A stretch of DNA of 64,000 nucleotides from CAJBLF01 sp964495905 (GTDB lineage: Bacteria > Patescibacteriota > Gracilibacteria > Absconditabacterales > Absconditicoccaceae): assembly GCA_964495905.1 (NCBI GenBank), contig CAZBWN010000074.1:1-64000 (forward strand), written 5' to 3'. The notes below the pieces were generated by a model. It was not told the origin of the DNA and made no database searches. It worked only from the letters and a program-made list of their open reading frames with translations. The number at the start of each line of letters is the position of its first letter. Positions within the stretch are counted from its first letter, which is position 1. The translations under genes and the position numbers were made by a program. Shown in pieces: positions 31,222 through 41,290 of the stretch.

Positions 31222-32070
31222 ATGAAAACTCTCAACAAATTTGAAGTTGCCGGAGGCTCTGTCTTAGGCACTCGCCACCTCAAAATAGGTCGCAACAACC
31301 AAGACAGCTATACTTGGATAAAAACTCCTGACTCCATCATAGCGATAGTCAGTGATGGCTGCAGTAGTGGTATGCATAGTGAAGTCGGAAGTAAAATCAT
31401 GGCTCCACTGTTTGCTCAGACACTCGCAACCTATCTTTCCAAGCCGCATGCTAGCCTGACTGATGAGAATCTTTTTCGTCATGATTGGCTGTGGTACAAT
31501 GTACGGCAAGACGTGCTTGCTCGTGTACGTGTACTTGCGCAAAGTATGGATCAAAATCTGATAGCTACAATTTGTCAGTATTTTCTTTGTACGATCGTAG
31601 GCTGCGTGATCACCCCACAAAGTACCTGTATATTCGGCTGTGGAGACGGAGTATATTCTCTCAATGGCGATGTACAAATCCTGGGTCCTTTTCCTGGCAA
31701 CAAGCCTCCTTACCTGTCTTATGGCATTACAGGAAGTGAAGTGACCAACGAAAGTCCTTCATTATTGGATATCCAAAGACATATCATCTGCCCTACCCAC
31801 GATGTACAAAGTATATTGATCGGTAGCGACGGCATGGGCGATTTTACTGCTCTTGCAGACAAAAATTTTCCCGGCAGAGAAGAAAAGATAGGAGAAATAA
31901 GCCAGTTTTGGACTGATGATATTTACTTCAAAAATCCTGAATGGATACGCAATGTATTGGCGACTATCAATACGGAAAAGCGTAAACCCCTATGGGAAGA
32001 AAGAAGCATCCTTAAATCTCCAGGTCTATTGCCTGATGATACAACATGTATCGTTTTGAGAAACAAATAA
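31222..32070 (+). CDS. PP2C-type protein phosphatase of a TerY-P triad
   Basis: The 282-residue protein shows PP2C metal-binding motifs: RNNQDSY near residue 25, IAIVSDGCSSG (Asp45-Gly46), LIGSDGMGDF near 195 and LPDDTTCIVL at the end. PP2C enzymes remove phosphate from Ser/Thr. It is the first gene of a block whose kinase and vWA partners match the TerY-P triad, known in E. coli as YegK/YegI/YegL. No TGA occurs in frame although the protein has over twenty glycines, and GC content is visibly higher than in flanking genes. TAA ends the frame. Confidence 0.82.
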   Translation: MKTLNKFEVAGGSVLGTRHLKIGRNNQDSYTWIKTPDSIIAIVSDGCSSGMHSEVGSKIMAPLFAQTLATYLSKPHASLTDENLFRHDWLWYNVRQDVLARVRVLAQSMDQNLIATICQYFLCTIVGCVITPQSTCIFGCGDGVYSLNGDVQILGPFPGNKPPYLSYGITGSEVTNESPSLLDIQRHIICPTHDVQSILIGSDGMGDFTALADKNFPGREEKIGEISQFWTDDIYFKNPEWIRNVLATINTEKRKPLWEERSILKSPGLLPDDTTCIVLRNK

Positions 32071-32086
32071 AAAAAACTAACTAGCT

Positions 32087-33973
32087 ATGAAAACAGTCTA
32101 TCTCAATGGACAGCCTATCCGACTCACAAAAGAGATCGGTGCTGGCCAAGAGGCGGTAGTATATGATATGGGTCATGGGCAGGTAGCGAAAATATATCGT
32201 CTCCCCAGTGATCAGTATTATGCACAATCGCCCGAAGAACAACATGCAGCCACCGCAAGGATCAGCATGCATCAAAAAAAATTGTCCCTGTTTCCTACAG
32301 GATTGCCAAGCAATATCATCGCTCCGAGCAATCTCCTGACAGACAAACAAGGGGCGATTGTTGGGTATGTAATGCCATTCATCACGGGTGCTGAAACACT
32401 CCTCAAATATGGGGACATGGGCTACAGACAATCTCTCAATATCAGTAACAATGAAATCAGGGATATCTTCCTGCAGCTTCATGATACGCTCAAATCGCTG
32501 CATTCCAAAAAAGTCATTATAGGTGATTTCAATGATCTCAATATCTTGGTCAAAAATAAGAACGTGTATATGATAGATACGGATAGTTACCAATTCGGTA
32601 AATTTATCAGTACGATGTACACGGAAAAATTCGTTGACCCGTTATTGTGTGATCTTGTAAAGACCGGTAATGATACGATTTGGACGATGGCACACAGTCA
32701 TAATTACAATGGTGACTGGTATGCATTTACTGCATTGCTTTTTAAGTCGCTTCTCTTTGTGGATCCTTATGGGGGCATTTATAAACCCAAGGATACCAAC
32801 AAACGTATGAGACAACAGTTACGCGCTTCCCATCGTATCAATGTATTTGATCCGGAAGTGATCTACCCTAAACATGCATATCCGTACAAAGTGCTTGATG
32901 GAGCATTGCTTCATTATTTCCAAAATGTCTTCAACAAAGATCTGCGAGGGGAGTTCCCTCAAGTCTTATTGAAAAACATGCAATGGAAGATGTGCAATGC
33001 CTGCGGCATTGAATACGCGACATCAAAATGTCCTATCTGTAATGCAGGTGTGATGCATAGCATCACTCCTATAAGCGTGACGGGTAATGTGCAGATAAAG
33101 GAAGTTTTTGTGACTCAAGGAAGCATTCTGTTTGCTACTCTGCAACAAGGAAAGCTTGTCTATGTATATCATGAAAATGACCAATACAAACGTGAAAATG
33201 ATAGTGTGATATATACCGGGAATCTTTCTCGTTCCCTGCATATCGCTATCCATGGATCATCAACGGTAGTGAGTGAATCTAATACTATGCTAGTGATCGA
33301 TGCTTCGGGTCAATCCAAAAAGATATGTATTGATTGTGTGGGTACACGTCCTATATGTGACGCCAATGATCATGAGATATTTTGGGTTGAAAACGGAAAT
33401 ATTTACAAAAAAAACCCTTTGGGATTGGCGTATTCGTCGCTCTCTATAGGTCAATGTATCGTAGACAACACCTTATTGTGGGTCGGTGAAAAGTTTGGCA
33501 TCGGTATGTATAAGGCAGGTGATATCTTACAAGGATTTGTATTCGATGGTACGAGTAAAGTGATCAACGATAACGTCAATCTCCCTTTTATCAAAGGACA
33601 GATCATTGATGTAAAAACATATCTCAGCAATACTACTGCATGGATATTGATTGCCACAAAAGACCAAAGCAAATATATCAATCATTGTGTCATACTGGAT
33701 AAACACGGTAAGATTCTTGCTCATCTTCATGATGAAGTGACGGATCAGACGTGGTTGTCTCACATCAAAGGTAAATCTGCTGTTGCAAATTATCTTTTTT
33801 GTCCGACCGATGAGGGTATCATGCGTGTAGGGATAGATGTTAGCGGACAAGTCGAGACCAAAATATTTACAGGTACCGAAAACTGCGTCAACGAACAATC
33901 TAATCTGCTCGTAGGTCCTATGGGCATTTATGTAATCCAACGGAACAAGATTCTTCTTGTTTCAATGAAATAA
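32087..33973 (+). CDS. YegI-like protein kinase with zinc ribbon and C-terminal beta-propeller-like region
   Basis: The 628-residue protein begins with a kinase fold: glycine loop EIGAGQEAVVY (about 16-26), lysine in VAKIYR (Lys35), catalytic loop IIGDFNDLNILV (Asp147, Asn152) and the DFG equivalent MIDTDSYQF (Asp164/166). This IGDFNxxNILV/IDxDS form is typical of the YegI family. A zinc ribbon MCNACGIEYATSKCPIC follows at about 302-318. The last 300 residues are beta-rich with repeated short strands, consistent with a sensor beta-propeller. No TGA occurs in 628 codons. The gene lies 16 bases after the PP2C gene. Confidence 0.82.
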   Translation: MKTVYLNGQPIRLTKEIGAGQEAVVYDMGHGQVAKIYRLPSDQYYAQSPEEQHAATARISMHQKKLSLFPTGLPSNIIAPSNLLTDKQGAIVGYVMPFITGAETLLKYGDMGYRQSLNISNNEIRDIFLQLHDTLKSLHSKKVIIGDFNDLNILVKNKNVYMIDTDSYQFGKFISTMYTEKFVDPLLCDLVKTGNDTIWTMAHSHNYNGDWYAFTALLFKSLLFVDPYGGIYKPKDTNKRMRQQLRASHRINVFDPEVIYPKHAYPYKVLDGALLHYFQNVFNKDLRGEFPQVLLKNMQWKMCNACGIEYATSKCPICNAGVMHSITPISVTGNVQIKEVFVTQGSILFATLQQGKLVYVYHENDQYKRENDSVIYTGNLSRSLHIAIHGSSTVVSESNTMLVIDASGQSKKICIDCVGTRPICDANDHEIFWVENGNIYKKNPLGLAYSSLSIGQCIVDNTLLWVGEKFGIGMYKAGDILQGFVFDGTSKVINDNVNLPFIKGQIIDVKTYLSNTTAWILIATKDQSKYINHCVILDKHGKILAHLHDEVTDQTWLSHIKGKSAVANYLFCPTDEGIMRVGIDVSGQVETKIFTGTENCVNEQSNLLVGPMGIYVIQRNKILLVSMK

Positions 33974-34047
33974 AAAAGTCCTCGCAGCGATGCGAGGCAT
34001 AACAAAAAAATTTAAAATAAATCATAAACAATCTAAATCAAATCATC

Positions 34048-35073
34048 ATGAAAACATCACTCATTCCAAAGCATTACGATGCTTCAAAAGTTGATCAGGT
34101 ATATAAGATCGGCTACCAGAATCTTGCTGACGATGCATTAGCATACAAAGCAAAAAATAGCATTACAAATGGTACTACCGACAAATTCAAAATCGCGCTT
34201 ATGCCGATTGACGTGCAAAACACGTTCTGCATTCCGGGATTTGAACTGTTTGTAGGAGGCGCTACAGAAGATAATAAGCGGCTTGCCGAATTTATCTACC
34301 GCAACATAGGACGGATAACAAAGATTTTCCCGACTATGGATACGCACAAAGCTATGCAGATTTTTCACTCATTATTCTTTTTGGATGTAAGTGGAAAACC
34401 GGTACCTGCAATGACTATGATCTCTTCAGGGGATCTGATCAATGGTACCTACACCATCAATCCCGGTGTTGCTGCAAGTTTAGGAGTATCCTACACTGCG
34501 CTCAAAAAGCATACTATCCACTACGCACAGTCTCTGGAAAAGAAAAGTAAATACCAACTCACCGTATGGCCCTACCATGCAATGCTTGGAGGAATAGGTC
34601 ATGCACTGGTATCAATCATCGAAGAAGCTATTTTTTTCCACACCGTGGCAAGAAACAGTGAATCCGGTATTGAGATCAAAGGAGGTAATCCTCTGACTGA
34701 AAATTATTCTGTTCTCAGTCCTGAAATTTTGGATACATTTGATGGGACAGCAATTGCACAGCGCAATGCTACCTTCATCCAAAAACTTTTGGATTATGAT
34801 ATGCTGATCATCGGGGGACAAGCAAAATCCCACTGTGTGGCATGGACGATTGATGACTTATTGACTGACATCATGGCAAAAGATCCCAGCCTTGCAAAAA
34901 AGGTATATCTTTTGGAAGACTGCACCTCACCGGTAGTGATACCTGGTATTGTGGACTTCACAGATCAGGCCAATCAGGCATTTGAACGTTTCCGTAATGC
35001 CGGCATGCACCTGGTAAAAAGCACAGATCCTATCGATCAGTGGCCGGATGTAGATGCAAGCAAATTTGCATAA
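34048..35073 (+). CDS. Isochorismatase/nicotinamidase-fold cysteine hydrolase
   Basis: The 341-residue protein has the cysteine-hydrolase triad: Asp55 in LMPIDVQNTF, a lysine in the middle part, and Cys263 in IIGGQAKSHCVAW. The segment TVWPYHAMLGGIGHALV matches the WPxH region of nicotinamidases. It is longer than PncA (about 200 residues) and differs from the pncA at 37058, so its substrate is open. The block is preceded by NrtR-type sites, which hints at a link with nicotinamide or NAD. No TGA is used. It sits inside the PP2C/kinase/vWA triad, which is not a standard member position. Confidence 0.8.
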   Translation: MKTSLIPKHYDASKVDQVYKIGYQNLADDALAYKAKNSITNGTTDKFKIALMPIDVQNTFCIPGFELFVGGATEDNKRLAEFIYRNIGRITKIFPTMDTHKAMQIFHSLFFLDVSGKPVPAMTMISSGDLINGTYTINPGVAASLGVSYTALKKHTIHYAQSLEKKSKYQLTVWPYHAMLGGIGHALVSIIEEAIFFHTVARNSESGIEIKGGNPLTENYSVLSPEILDTFDGTAIAQRNATFIQKLLDYDMLIIGGQAKSHCVAWTIDDLLTDIMAKDPSLAKKVYLLEDCTSPVVIPGIVDFTDQANQAFERFRNAGMHLVKSTDPIDQWPDVDASKFA

Positions 35074-35124
35074 AAAAAATAAATAAATGAAGTATAAACA
35101 ATGTAATAGAGGAGGAACAAAATC

Positions 35125-35916
35125 ATGTCACAAAACATTAAAAATATCGGACTCTTGCAAAATGCTCACGAGGACGGAGATCTAAGTAGTGGTTCTTTGA
35201 ATGCACTCACAAAGATCCCTGATATCGGAGCGATCATTCAACAGGGGCTTGGCGTGCCGATAGATTCGGTGCGCTCAAGCGAAGTTATTTTGCTCAATAT
35301 ACTGGTGGATGACTCAGGTTCCATCCGGATGGCGGGGAATTCTCAGCCGGTAAGGGATGGACACAATATGCTGATCCAGGCTTTGCTTGAAAGCAAGCAG
35401 CAGGACAATATTGAAGTTCTCAACCGGTATCTCAATGGAACGGTGCTGTATCCGTATACACCGCTTTCATTAGTTCCCAAAATGGATTCCAGTAATTATG
35501 ATGCTGTTGGAGGTACGCCTCTTTTTGATGAGACCGTCAAGCTTCTTGCTACGGTCATCGCAAAAACTCAGGATTTCAAAAACAGCGGTATCCAGGTACG
35601 TACGATTACACTGATCATGACTGATGGTGACGATTGTCATTCTCATACAAGCACTGCAAAGGATATCAAAAAAATCGTTACTGATATGCTGAGAAGTGAA
35701 GATCATATTGTTGCTGCCATGGGATTTGATGATGGAAAATTGGATTTCAAAAAAGTATTCAGTGATATGGGAATCCCTGACAACTGGATACTGACTGCAA
35801 ATGCCAATCCAGCTGAGATCCGTAAAGCCTTTCAGATGTTCAGTCAGAGTGCTGTCAGAGCGAGTCAAAGCGCTGCGCACTTTAGCCAGACCAATCTTGG
35901 AGGTTTTGGCGGATAG
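35125..35916 (+). CDS. TerY/YegL-like vWA-domain protein
   Basis: The 263-residue protein carries a von Willebrand A domain with an intact MIDAS: VDDSGSI (Asp62, Ser64, Ser66), GGTPLFD (Thr near 131) and IMTDGDD (Asp near 172). The end (FSQSAVRASQSAAHFSQT) resembles the Ser-rich tail of TerY proteins. TerY-like proteins are the third member of TerY-P triads and probably bring partners together in a metal-dependent way. A strong Shine-Dalgarno (AGAGGAGGAAC) precedes the start, unusual for this window. No TGA occurs. A terminator follows at 35960. Confidence 0.82.
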   Translation: MSQNIKNIGLLQNAHEDGDLSSGSLNALTKIPDIGAIIQQGLGVPIDSVRSSEVILLNILVDDSGSIRMAGNSQPVRDGHNMLIQALLESKQQDNIEVLNRYLNGTVLYPYTPLSLVPKMDSSNYDAVGGTPLFDETVKLLATVIAKTQDFKNSGIQVRTITLIMTDGDDCHSHTSTAKDIKKIVTDMLRSEDHIVAAMGFDDGKLDFKKVFSDMGIPDNWILTANANPAEIRKAFQMFSQSAVRASQSAAHFSQTNLGGFGG

Positions 35917-35918
35917 TA

Positions 35919-35992
35919 TGCTAAAAATGTTTTTCTTTTTTAGCAGTTAAGAGTTATTACAATGCCCGTGCTGTTTTTCAGCGCGGGTTTTT
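35919..35992 (+). terminator. Terminator at the end of the triad block
   Basis: Two hairpins follow the vWA gene. GCTAAAAA...TTTTTAGC is at about 35920-35945. CCCGTGCTG...CAGCGCGGG, followed by TTTTTCTT, is at about 35965-35990. The second is a textbook rho-independent terminator and closes the UGA-free block. Confidence 0.8.
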
Positions 35993-36094
35993 CTTATTGT
36001 TAAAAGTACGCTTTCTATTGTAATTATTCGTTTTTTGGATATACTTTCACTGATATTATATAAAACACTGTGATTTATTTCCTAATCTCTATCT

Positions 36095-36889
36095 ATGAAA
36101 AAAATACCTGTATTAGTATATACGGACATAGGCGATGATATCGATGATAGTTTGGCTACCGCATACCTGGTTGCACATCCTAATATTGATTTGGTAGGGA
36201 TAATATGCGATCATAATGTTATTGATTATAGGATGCATACAGCACAATATCTTCTTGATATCCTTAAATATCCGGCACCTGTACAGGGAGAAGAACATGA
36301 TATCTTTCTTGAAGAGCTTTTGAAAAAATATAAAAGGGATCTGGTTATCCTCTCTATCGCTCCGACGACGCAGTTGAGCAAAGATATTGAAAGATTCACA
36401 CAGCTTTTTGCTGGTATCAAAAGAATATATTTCCAGGGACAGGTGCATGATCATGATGCAAAGATATCTCCGAATATGCAAAGTTATAATTTTGCACAGG
36501 ATCCAGAAGCCATACAACATATCCTGAAATATGACATCCCTATGACTTTTGTATGAAAACATATAGCTTACGAAGCTCCTTTCACAATAAGCGATTTTGA
36601 ACTATTGGCGAAGAAAAATCCTGTAGTATGGAAATATCTCTATGAACAAGCGCAGAAGCGGAAAGAGAGATTGGAAAAGATAAATCCAGAGGTCTTCCAG
36701 AGATTATATTGAAAAAATCCAGATATCATGTCTTATCCTTATGATCTGATTACTGCTGTCGCCATCAACAATGACGAAATGTTTATCAAGAAGACCATAG
36801 GAAATAGAGAACTTATCGGACAAGAAAAAGACAATCAATGAATAAAAGATATTTCTGCATTCAAAAAATATATGATGAATATTCTATAG
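36095..36889 (+). CDS. Inosine/uridine-type nucleoside hydrolase
   Basis: The 264-residue protein starts VLVYTDIGDDIDDSLATAYL, the calcium-binding Asp cluster of IunH-type nucleoside hydrolases in slightly altered form. It continues with NIDLVGIICDH, VILSIAPTTQLSKDI, SYNFAQDPEA (the NxxxDPxA motif) and SYPYDLITAVAINND (DxxT/A). These enzymes cut nucleosides to base and ribose, and some cleave nicotinamide riboside. Here it lies between the cysteine-hydrolase block and pncA, so releasing nicotinamide is an attractive but unproven role. It uses TGA for Gly, unlike the block before it. Confidence 0.8.
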
Positions 36890-36939
36890 ATATAAGAAAT
36901 TTTCTATCAAGTCTACTGGTAATAGGCTATATTTTTTAC

Positions 36940-36996
36940 TTATTGTTTTTATTACATTTTCTCTTGCAATTGATTACTAATTGTATATACTACAAT
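36940..36996 (+). promoter_or_regulatory. Promoter with two predicted NrtR operators upstream of pncA-pncB
   Basis: The -35 TTGCAA (36964-36969) and -10 TATACT (36986-36991) have a 16-base spacer. Operator 1 is ATTGTTTTTATTACATT (36942-36958). Operator 2 is ATTGTATATACTACAAT (36980-36996), with perfect ATTGTA/TACAAT arms over the -10. Both keep GT-N7-AC. Confidence 0.72.
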
Positions 36997-37057
36997 TACT
37001 AAATATAAGAAAATATAAGAAATTATAAAACTTTTTATACTTTAAACCAACACTACC

Positions 37058-37786
37058 ATGAAAAAACTATCAACCAAAAAAAGCGCTTTTGTAAGCGTGG
37101 ACAACACAAGAACATTTGAAGACAAAAACCTCAACGAGCTCTATGTCTCCGAATGAGAGCAAGCTGCTCATGCCAGCAAACAAATTGCCGACATCTGCAA
37201 AACCTACGGCATGCTTACCATCAATGTCTTGGAAGAGCATCCCATCGGACATGTTTCATTAGCAGCAAATTACACCGACAAAAATGCATTTGATTGTATC
37301 ACGTATGATGAAGTCAAAGCGTGGACCGAAGAGAATAATGGGATAGGTGAGAGAGCTGAATTCACTCTTCCAGAATTAAAAAAATTTTTATCCGAAGTAG
37401 GATCTCAGGTACTCCGGCCAGATCATTCAATCCAAAAAACTCCAGGAGTAGAACTCACCCCTCCTTTGCAAGCATCAGATTTTGACATCAAGATCATCAA
37501 AGGAACCGACGCTGCCAAAGAAGCATATAGCGGATTTGATGAGACAACACTTCATGAAACACTCCAAAAAAAAGATATCGATCAGATTTTCATTTGAGGG
37601 GTCGCTACCGATTATTGCGTAGGAAAGACAGCTTTGGATTGAGCGGATCTCTGATATGAAGTATACATGATTACAGATGCAGTCAAAGGAGTAGCACAGG
37701 AAACAACAGATAAGATGATAGAATTACTCACTTCCAAAGGCATAAAATTCATTCATTCAGAACAATTTCAAAAATTTTTAGACTAA
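37058..37786 (+). CDS. pncA: Nicotinamidase
   Basis: PncA converts nicotinamide to nicotinate, the first step of NAD salvage. The 242-residue protein has the catalytic Asp15 (FVSVDNTRTF), the metal/lysine region VLRPDHSIQKTPGVEL and the nucleophile Cys187 in IFIGGVATDYCVGKTALDG. TGAs encode several glycines, including one of the GG pair. It is the first gene after the NrtR-type promoter at 36940 and is followed by pncB after 43 bases, the next enzyme of the route. Confidence 0.85.
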
Positions 37787-37829
37787 TTTTTCAATCTTAC
37801 TAATCTTTTAATCTTTTAACCCTATCCCC

Positions 37830-39323
37830 ATGTCCTTCAACGCACAATCATACAAACAACAACTTCAACAATTTCCTGAGATCACTTTTGAGGAATATCA
37901 ACAGATCACTGATCTCCAGGTCAGAAGAGATATCGCTAAAAAAAATAAAATCATCCAGACGGATGCGTACAATAGGACGATGGACAATCTCAGATGAGAA
38001 AGAGGTGCACGTACAGAAACGTTTACGCTTTCTTTCAGAAGATCTCCCAACAAAAGATACAATGTCGTAGAAGGTGTCAGAAGCATGTTGAAGGGTATTT
38101 TGGATACCAAAATCACTCAGACAGAACTTGATTTTGCGCAAGCATTTTATGCAGATCAAAAAGCTAAATGAGCAAATGGATATTTCAATCAGCAGATGTG
38201 GCAAGAGGTTGTAGATAATGGATGATCTATGCCCTTGAAGATAATGGCAGTGGAGGATGGAACCGTACTCAAAGTCAAGGAACCGGTAATGACCGTTACA
38301 GGACCAGGAGAACTGGCTGGAATATATGAACCCTTATACCTCAGATCTTTTTTCAAAAGCATAGTAGCGACAGACGCACATGAAATTGATACTCTCATAT
38401 CAGATTGAAGAGCTGCAGAGTTTTGAGATAGGGTTTCAGAATTTGGCAAAAGAGCAGCTCCCAACGAAGATTTTCACTTGGATGCTGTAGAAGCGCTTAT
38501 CGTAGGAGCAGGTTTGAAGATGACTTCTAGTGATGTCGCTGCACTCGTGTATCCGCAGATCAAGAGCGGAGGAACAACAGCTCATAGATATTTTGCATGT
38601 TATCCTACAGAAAATGAAGCGTTTACCAACGCTATAGAAAAACATGATAAAATCGCTCTGCTCGTTGATCTTATCGATTCCTACAAATGAATAGACAAGA
38701 TAATTGCATTGAAGAAACACTACAGACATACTGGAAAGATCATCTGAATGAGGTTGGATAGCGGAGATCTCGTTGATCAAGCGGTATACGCACTCAAAAA
38801 ATTACAAGAGAACTGAATGTTGGATCCCACTCTTGATAAGATCGTAGTGGCGGATATTTCAACTATGGACGATATCAGAAGAGTGGAAAATGCAGTCAAA
38901 GAAGCGGGATTCAATCCAAAAGATTTCATCCAATACGGTCTTGGAGGATTGTTAGTTGCGAGAAGCAAGACGAGAGACGCAGTATCTGCAGGATATAAAC
39001 TCACCCATACCGAGGATGGTCCTACAGGAAAATTATCAAATGATATAGATAAAGAGCCTACTCCCGGTATCTTAAATATAGAGATCAGAGAGGATGGAAG
39101 ATATATAGTGCAAGACGATGAAGAGATTCAGGGCAAGAGATTATTGAAGCCAGTCTATGAAAATGGAAAATTGCTCTATGGCGATGATGATATCCAGGCA
39201 GTCACTGATGCAAGAGCAAACTTATTTGAGACATTAAATTTTCTTGATCTTGAAACCAAAGAAAGTGAAACAACTAAAAAAATACATGAAGGAGTAAGAG
39301 AAAGATTTCTGAATAAGATGTAA
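37830..39323 (+). CDS. pncB: Nicotinate phosphoribosyltransferase
   Basis: PncB joins nicotinate to PRPP to give nicotinate mononucleotide. The 497-residue protein shows GERGARTETFTLSFRRSPNK near the N-terminus, ISDGRAAEFGDRVSEFGKRA, the phosphate-binding HLDAVEALIVGAGLKMTSS region, KIIGMRLDSGDLVDQA and IVVADISTMDD, followed by YGLGGLLVA. The RLDSGDL motif is diagnostic. Many TGAs are read as Gly. TAA ends it. It lies directly downstream of pncA. Confidence 0.9.
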
Positions 39324-39396
39324 TCATAAGGATATTTTTGATTGGGTACTAAGAAAAGTTTGGCTTGTTATAGCAGAAAATAGCTTGCCAAACTAC

Positions 39397-39448
39397 TTAT
39401 TGTAAAAAGTACATATTCTCTTGCAATCAGCAAAAAAAAGAGTATACT
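39397..39448 (+). promoter_or_regulatory. Promoter with predicted NrtR operator upstream of nadE
   Basis: The -35 TTGCAA (39421-39426) and -10 TATACT (39443-39448) have a 16-base spacer. Upstream lies ATTGTAAAAAGTACATA (39399-39415) with GT-N7-AC. Unlike its two sister promoters, the -10 is not covered by this palindrome; a different inverted repeat, AGAGTATACTCT, covers it. Confidence 0.68.
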
Positions 39449-39520
39449 CTCAATAACGAAGAAGGAAAAATAAATATGCACAATCGCAAAAAATCTTATT
39501 TATTTTTTTATCTTCTACTT

Positions 39521-39537
39521 ATTGTATTTATTACAAT
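39521..39537. promoter_or_regulatory. Perfect NrtR-type palindrome close to the nadE start
   Basis: ATTGTATTTATTACAAT has perfect ATTGTA/TACAAT arms with five bases between and the GT-N7-AC core. It lies 26 bases before the nadE start codon. Confidence 0.7.
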
Positions 39538-39563
39538 TATTTACTTCTTAACACCCCCAACAA

Positions 39564-41192
39564 ATGAAAATAGGAATAGCACAGATCAATACCAAGGTAG
39601 GAGATATAGCTTACAATCAGCAAAAGATTGAAGCAGCGATACAGCAGATAGGAAAAGATGCTGATGTCATCGTTTTTCCAGAGATGGCTATTTCAGGATA
39701 TCCGCTCAATGATCTGATCGATGATGTATCTTTTGTCAAACAGCAGAAAGAAGTGCTCTACAAGATCAGAGAGCTCGTGCTTCAGACCAATGACCGTCTC
39801 AAGGTGATTCTCTGATGTATAGATTATGATGAGACCGAGGTGCTCCCTTCCGGCGAGATGAAAAAATATAATGCCGCAGCCGTGATCGGAAAGGATATCC
39901 AGATCTATCACAAAAGATTGCTGCCAAATTATGACGTCTTTTTTGAACAGAGATATTTCGCTCCGGGTAAGGCATGATTAACCTTCAAGATAGCAAAAGA
40001 TCTCACATGAGCATTGACTATCTGTGAAGATATCCGAGATGATAACTATGAAGTAAAGCCTATCCAAGCATATAAAGATAAAAACGTTGATGTCATCTTC
40101 AATATTTCAAGCTCTCCGTATACTACCACCAAATTACAAAAAAGGATGGATCTCCTTGCAAAACATGCAAGAGACCTAGAGGCTCATATGGTCTATGTCA
40201 ACCAAGTAGGGGGGCAGGACGAATTGGTTTTTGATGGAGCGAGCATGATCATGTCTCCCGATGGATGTCTGACTCATCTCGGTAAAAGATTTGAAGAAGA
40301 TATAACTATCGTGGATACCGACAAGAAAAAATATGAACACGCATATGATGTCATGTTTGAACACAATAATCCTCAGAGATCCATAGTAGAAGCGATGAAG
40401 CTCTGACTCAAGGATTATCTAGCAAAGACAGGAATTCAGGATGTTGTGATAGGGGTTTCTGGAGGGATAGATTCAGCATTGAGTCTTTATGTTTTATCAC
40501 AAGTGGTCGCTCCAGAACACATCCATGCGATTTATATGCCTACCCAATACAATAGCGATCAATCCTATCTCTTAGCCAAACAGCTTGCCGACAATGTAGG
40601 AGTGGAATTAAAAATCGGAGAGATCAACGAGCTTCTAAAAAGTTTTGAAAAATTCGGAGAAGAAAAATTATGAAAAAAAACTGAAGGAATCGCTCATGAA
40701 AATATCCAAGCAAGGATCAGAGGGATGATACTCATGAATATAGCAAACAACGTCCATGGTATGGTCATAAATAATTCAAACAAGACTGAACTCGCTATGG
40801 GATACGGTACCTTATACGGTGATTTGATCGGTGGATTGTCTCTCATCGGTGACCTCAACAAAAGAGAAGTCTATGATCTCTCAAGATATATCAATGAACG
40901 TAATCATAAAGAAGTGATACCTGGAGGAATAATCACGAGAAAAGCATCAGCAGAACTTGCTGAAGGACAGGTAGATCCCTTCGATTATGAAAAGGTATCT
41001 GATGCAATAGAAGAGCTTCAATTCGGTGCATCCGTCCAAGAAGTTGCAGAAAAATACACTCTAGATATCGAAGAAGTCAAAGCGTTGAGAAAGAGAATCA
41101 AGATAAACGAATTCAAAATCAGACAAGCGCCACCGGTTATCAAGCTCAAAGACAGATCAGTAGGGATAGGAAGATTGTATCCTATCGTATAA
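39564..41192 (+). CDS. nadE: Glutamine-dependent NAD+ synthetase
   Basis: NadE amidates nicotinate adenine dinucleotide to NAD, using ammonia from glutamine. The 542-residue protein joins an N-terminal nitrilase-fold glutaminase (FPEMAISGYPLNDLIDD with the Glu, a Lys in YHKRLLPNYD, and Cys in LTICEDIRDDNYE) to a C-terminal ATP-pyrophosphatase domain (VIGVSGGIDSALSLYVL at about residue 295, then GTLYGDLIGGLSLIGDL and TRKASAEL). TGAs encode Gly throughout. It is the first gene of a unit with nadK and the NMNAT-Nudix gene. Confidence 0.95.
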
Positions 41193-41290
41193 TAAATAAA
41201 AATTAACGAATTATTTAATTACGAATTAAGAATTCTCAGTAAATCAATCTTAATAATCTTTTAATCTTTTAATTTTTTAATTCCATCATC

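Noticed and set aside
31222..35916. Treating lack of UGA as proof of transfer
   Set aside because: tex has 553 and asnS 343 codons in a row without UGA, so this is supporting evidence only; the claim also rests on GC, the Shine-Dalgarno and gene content.
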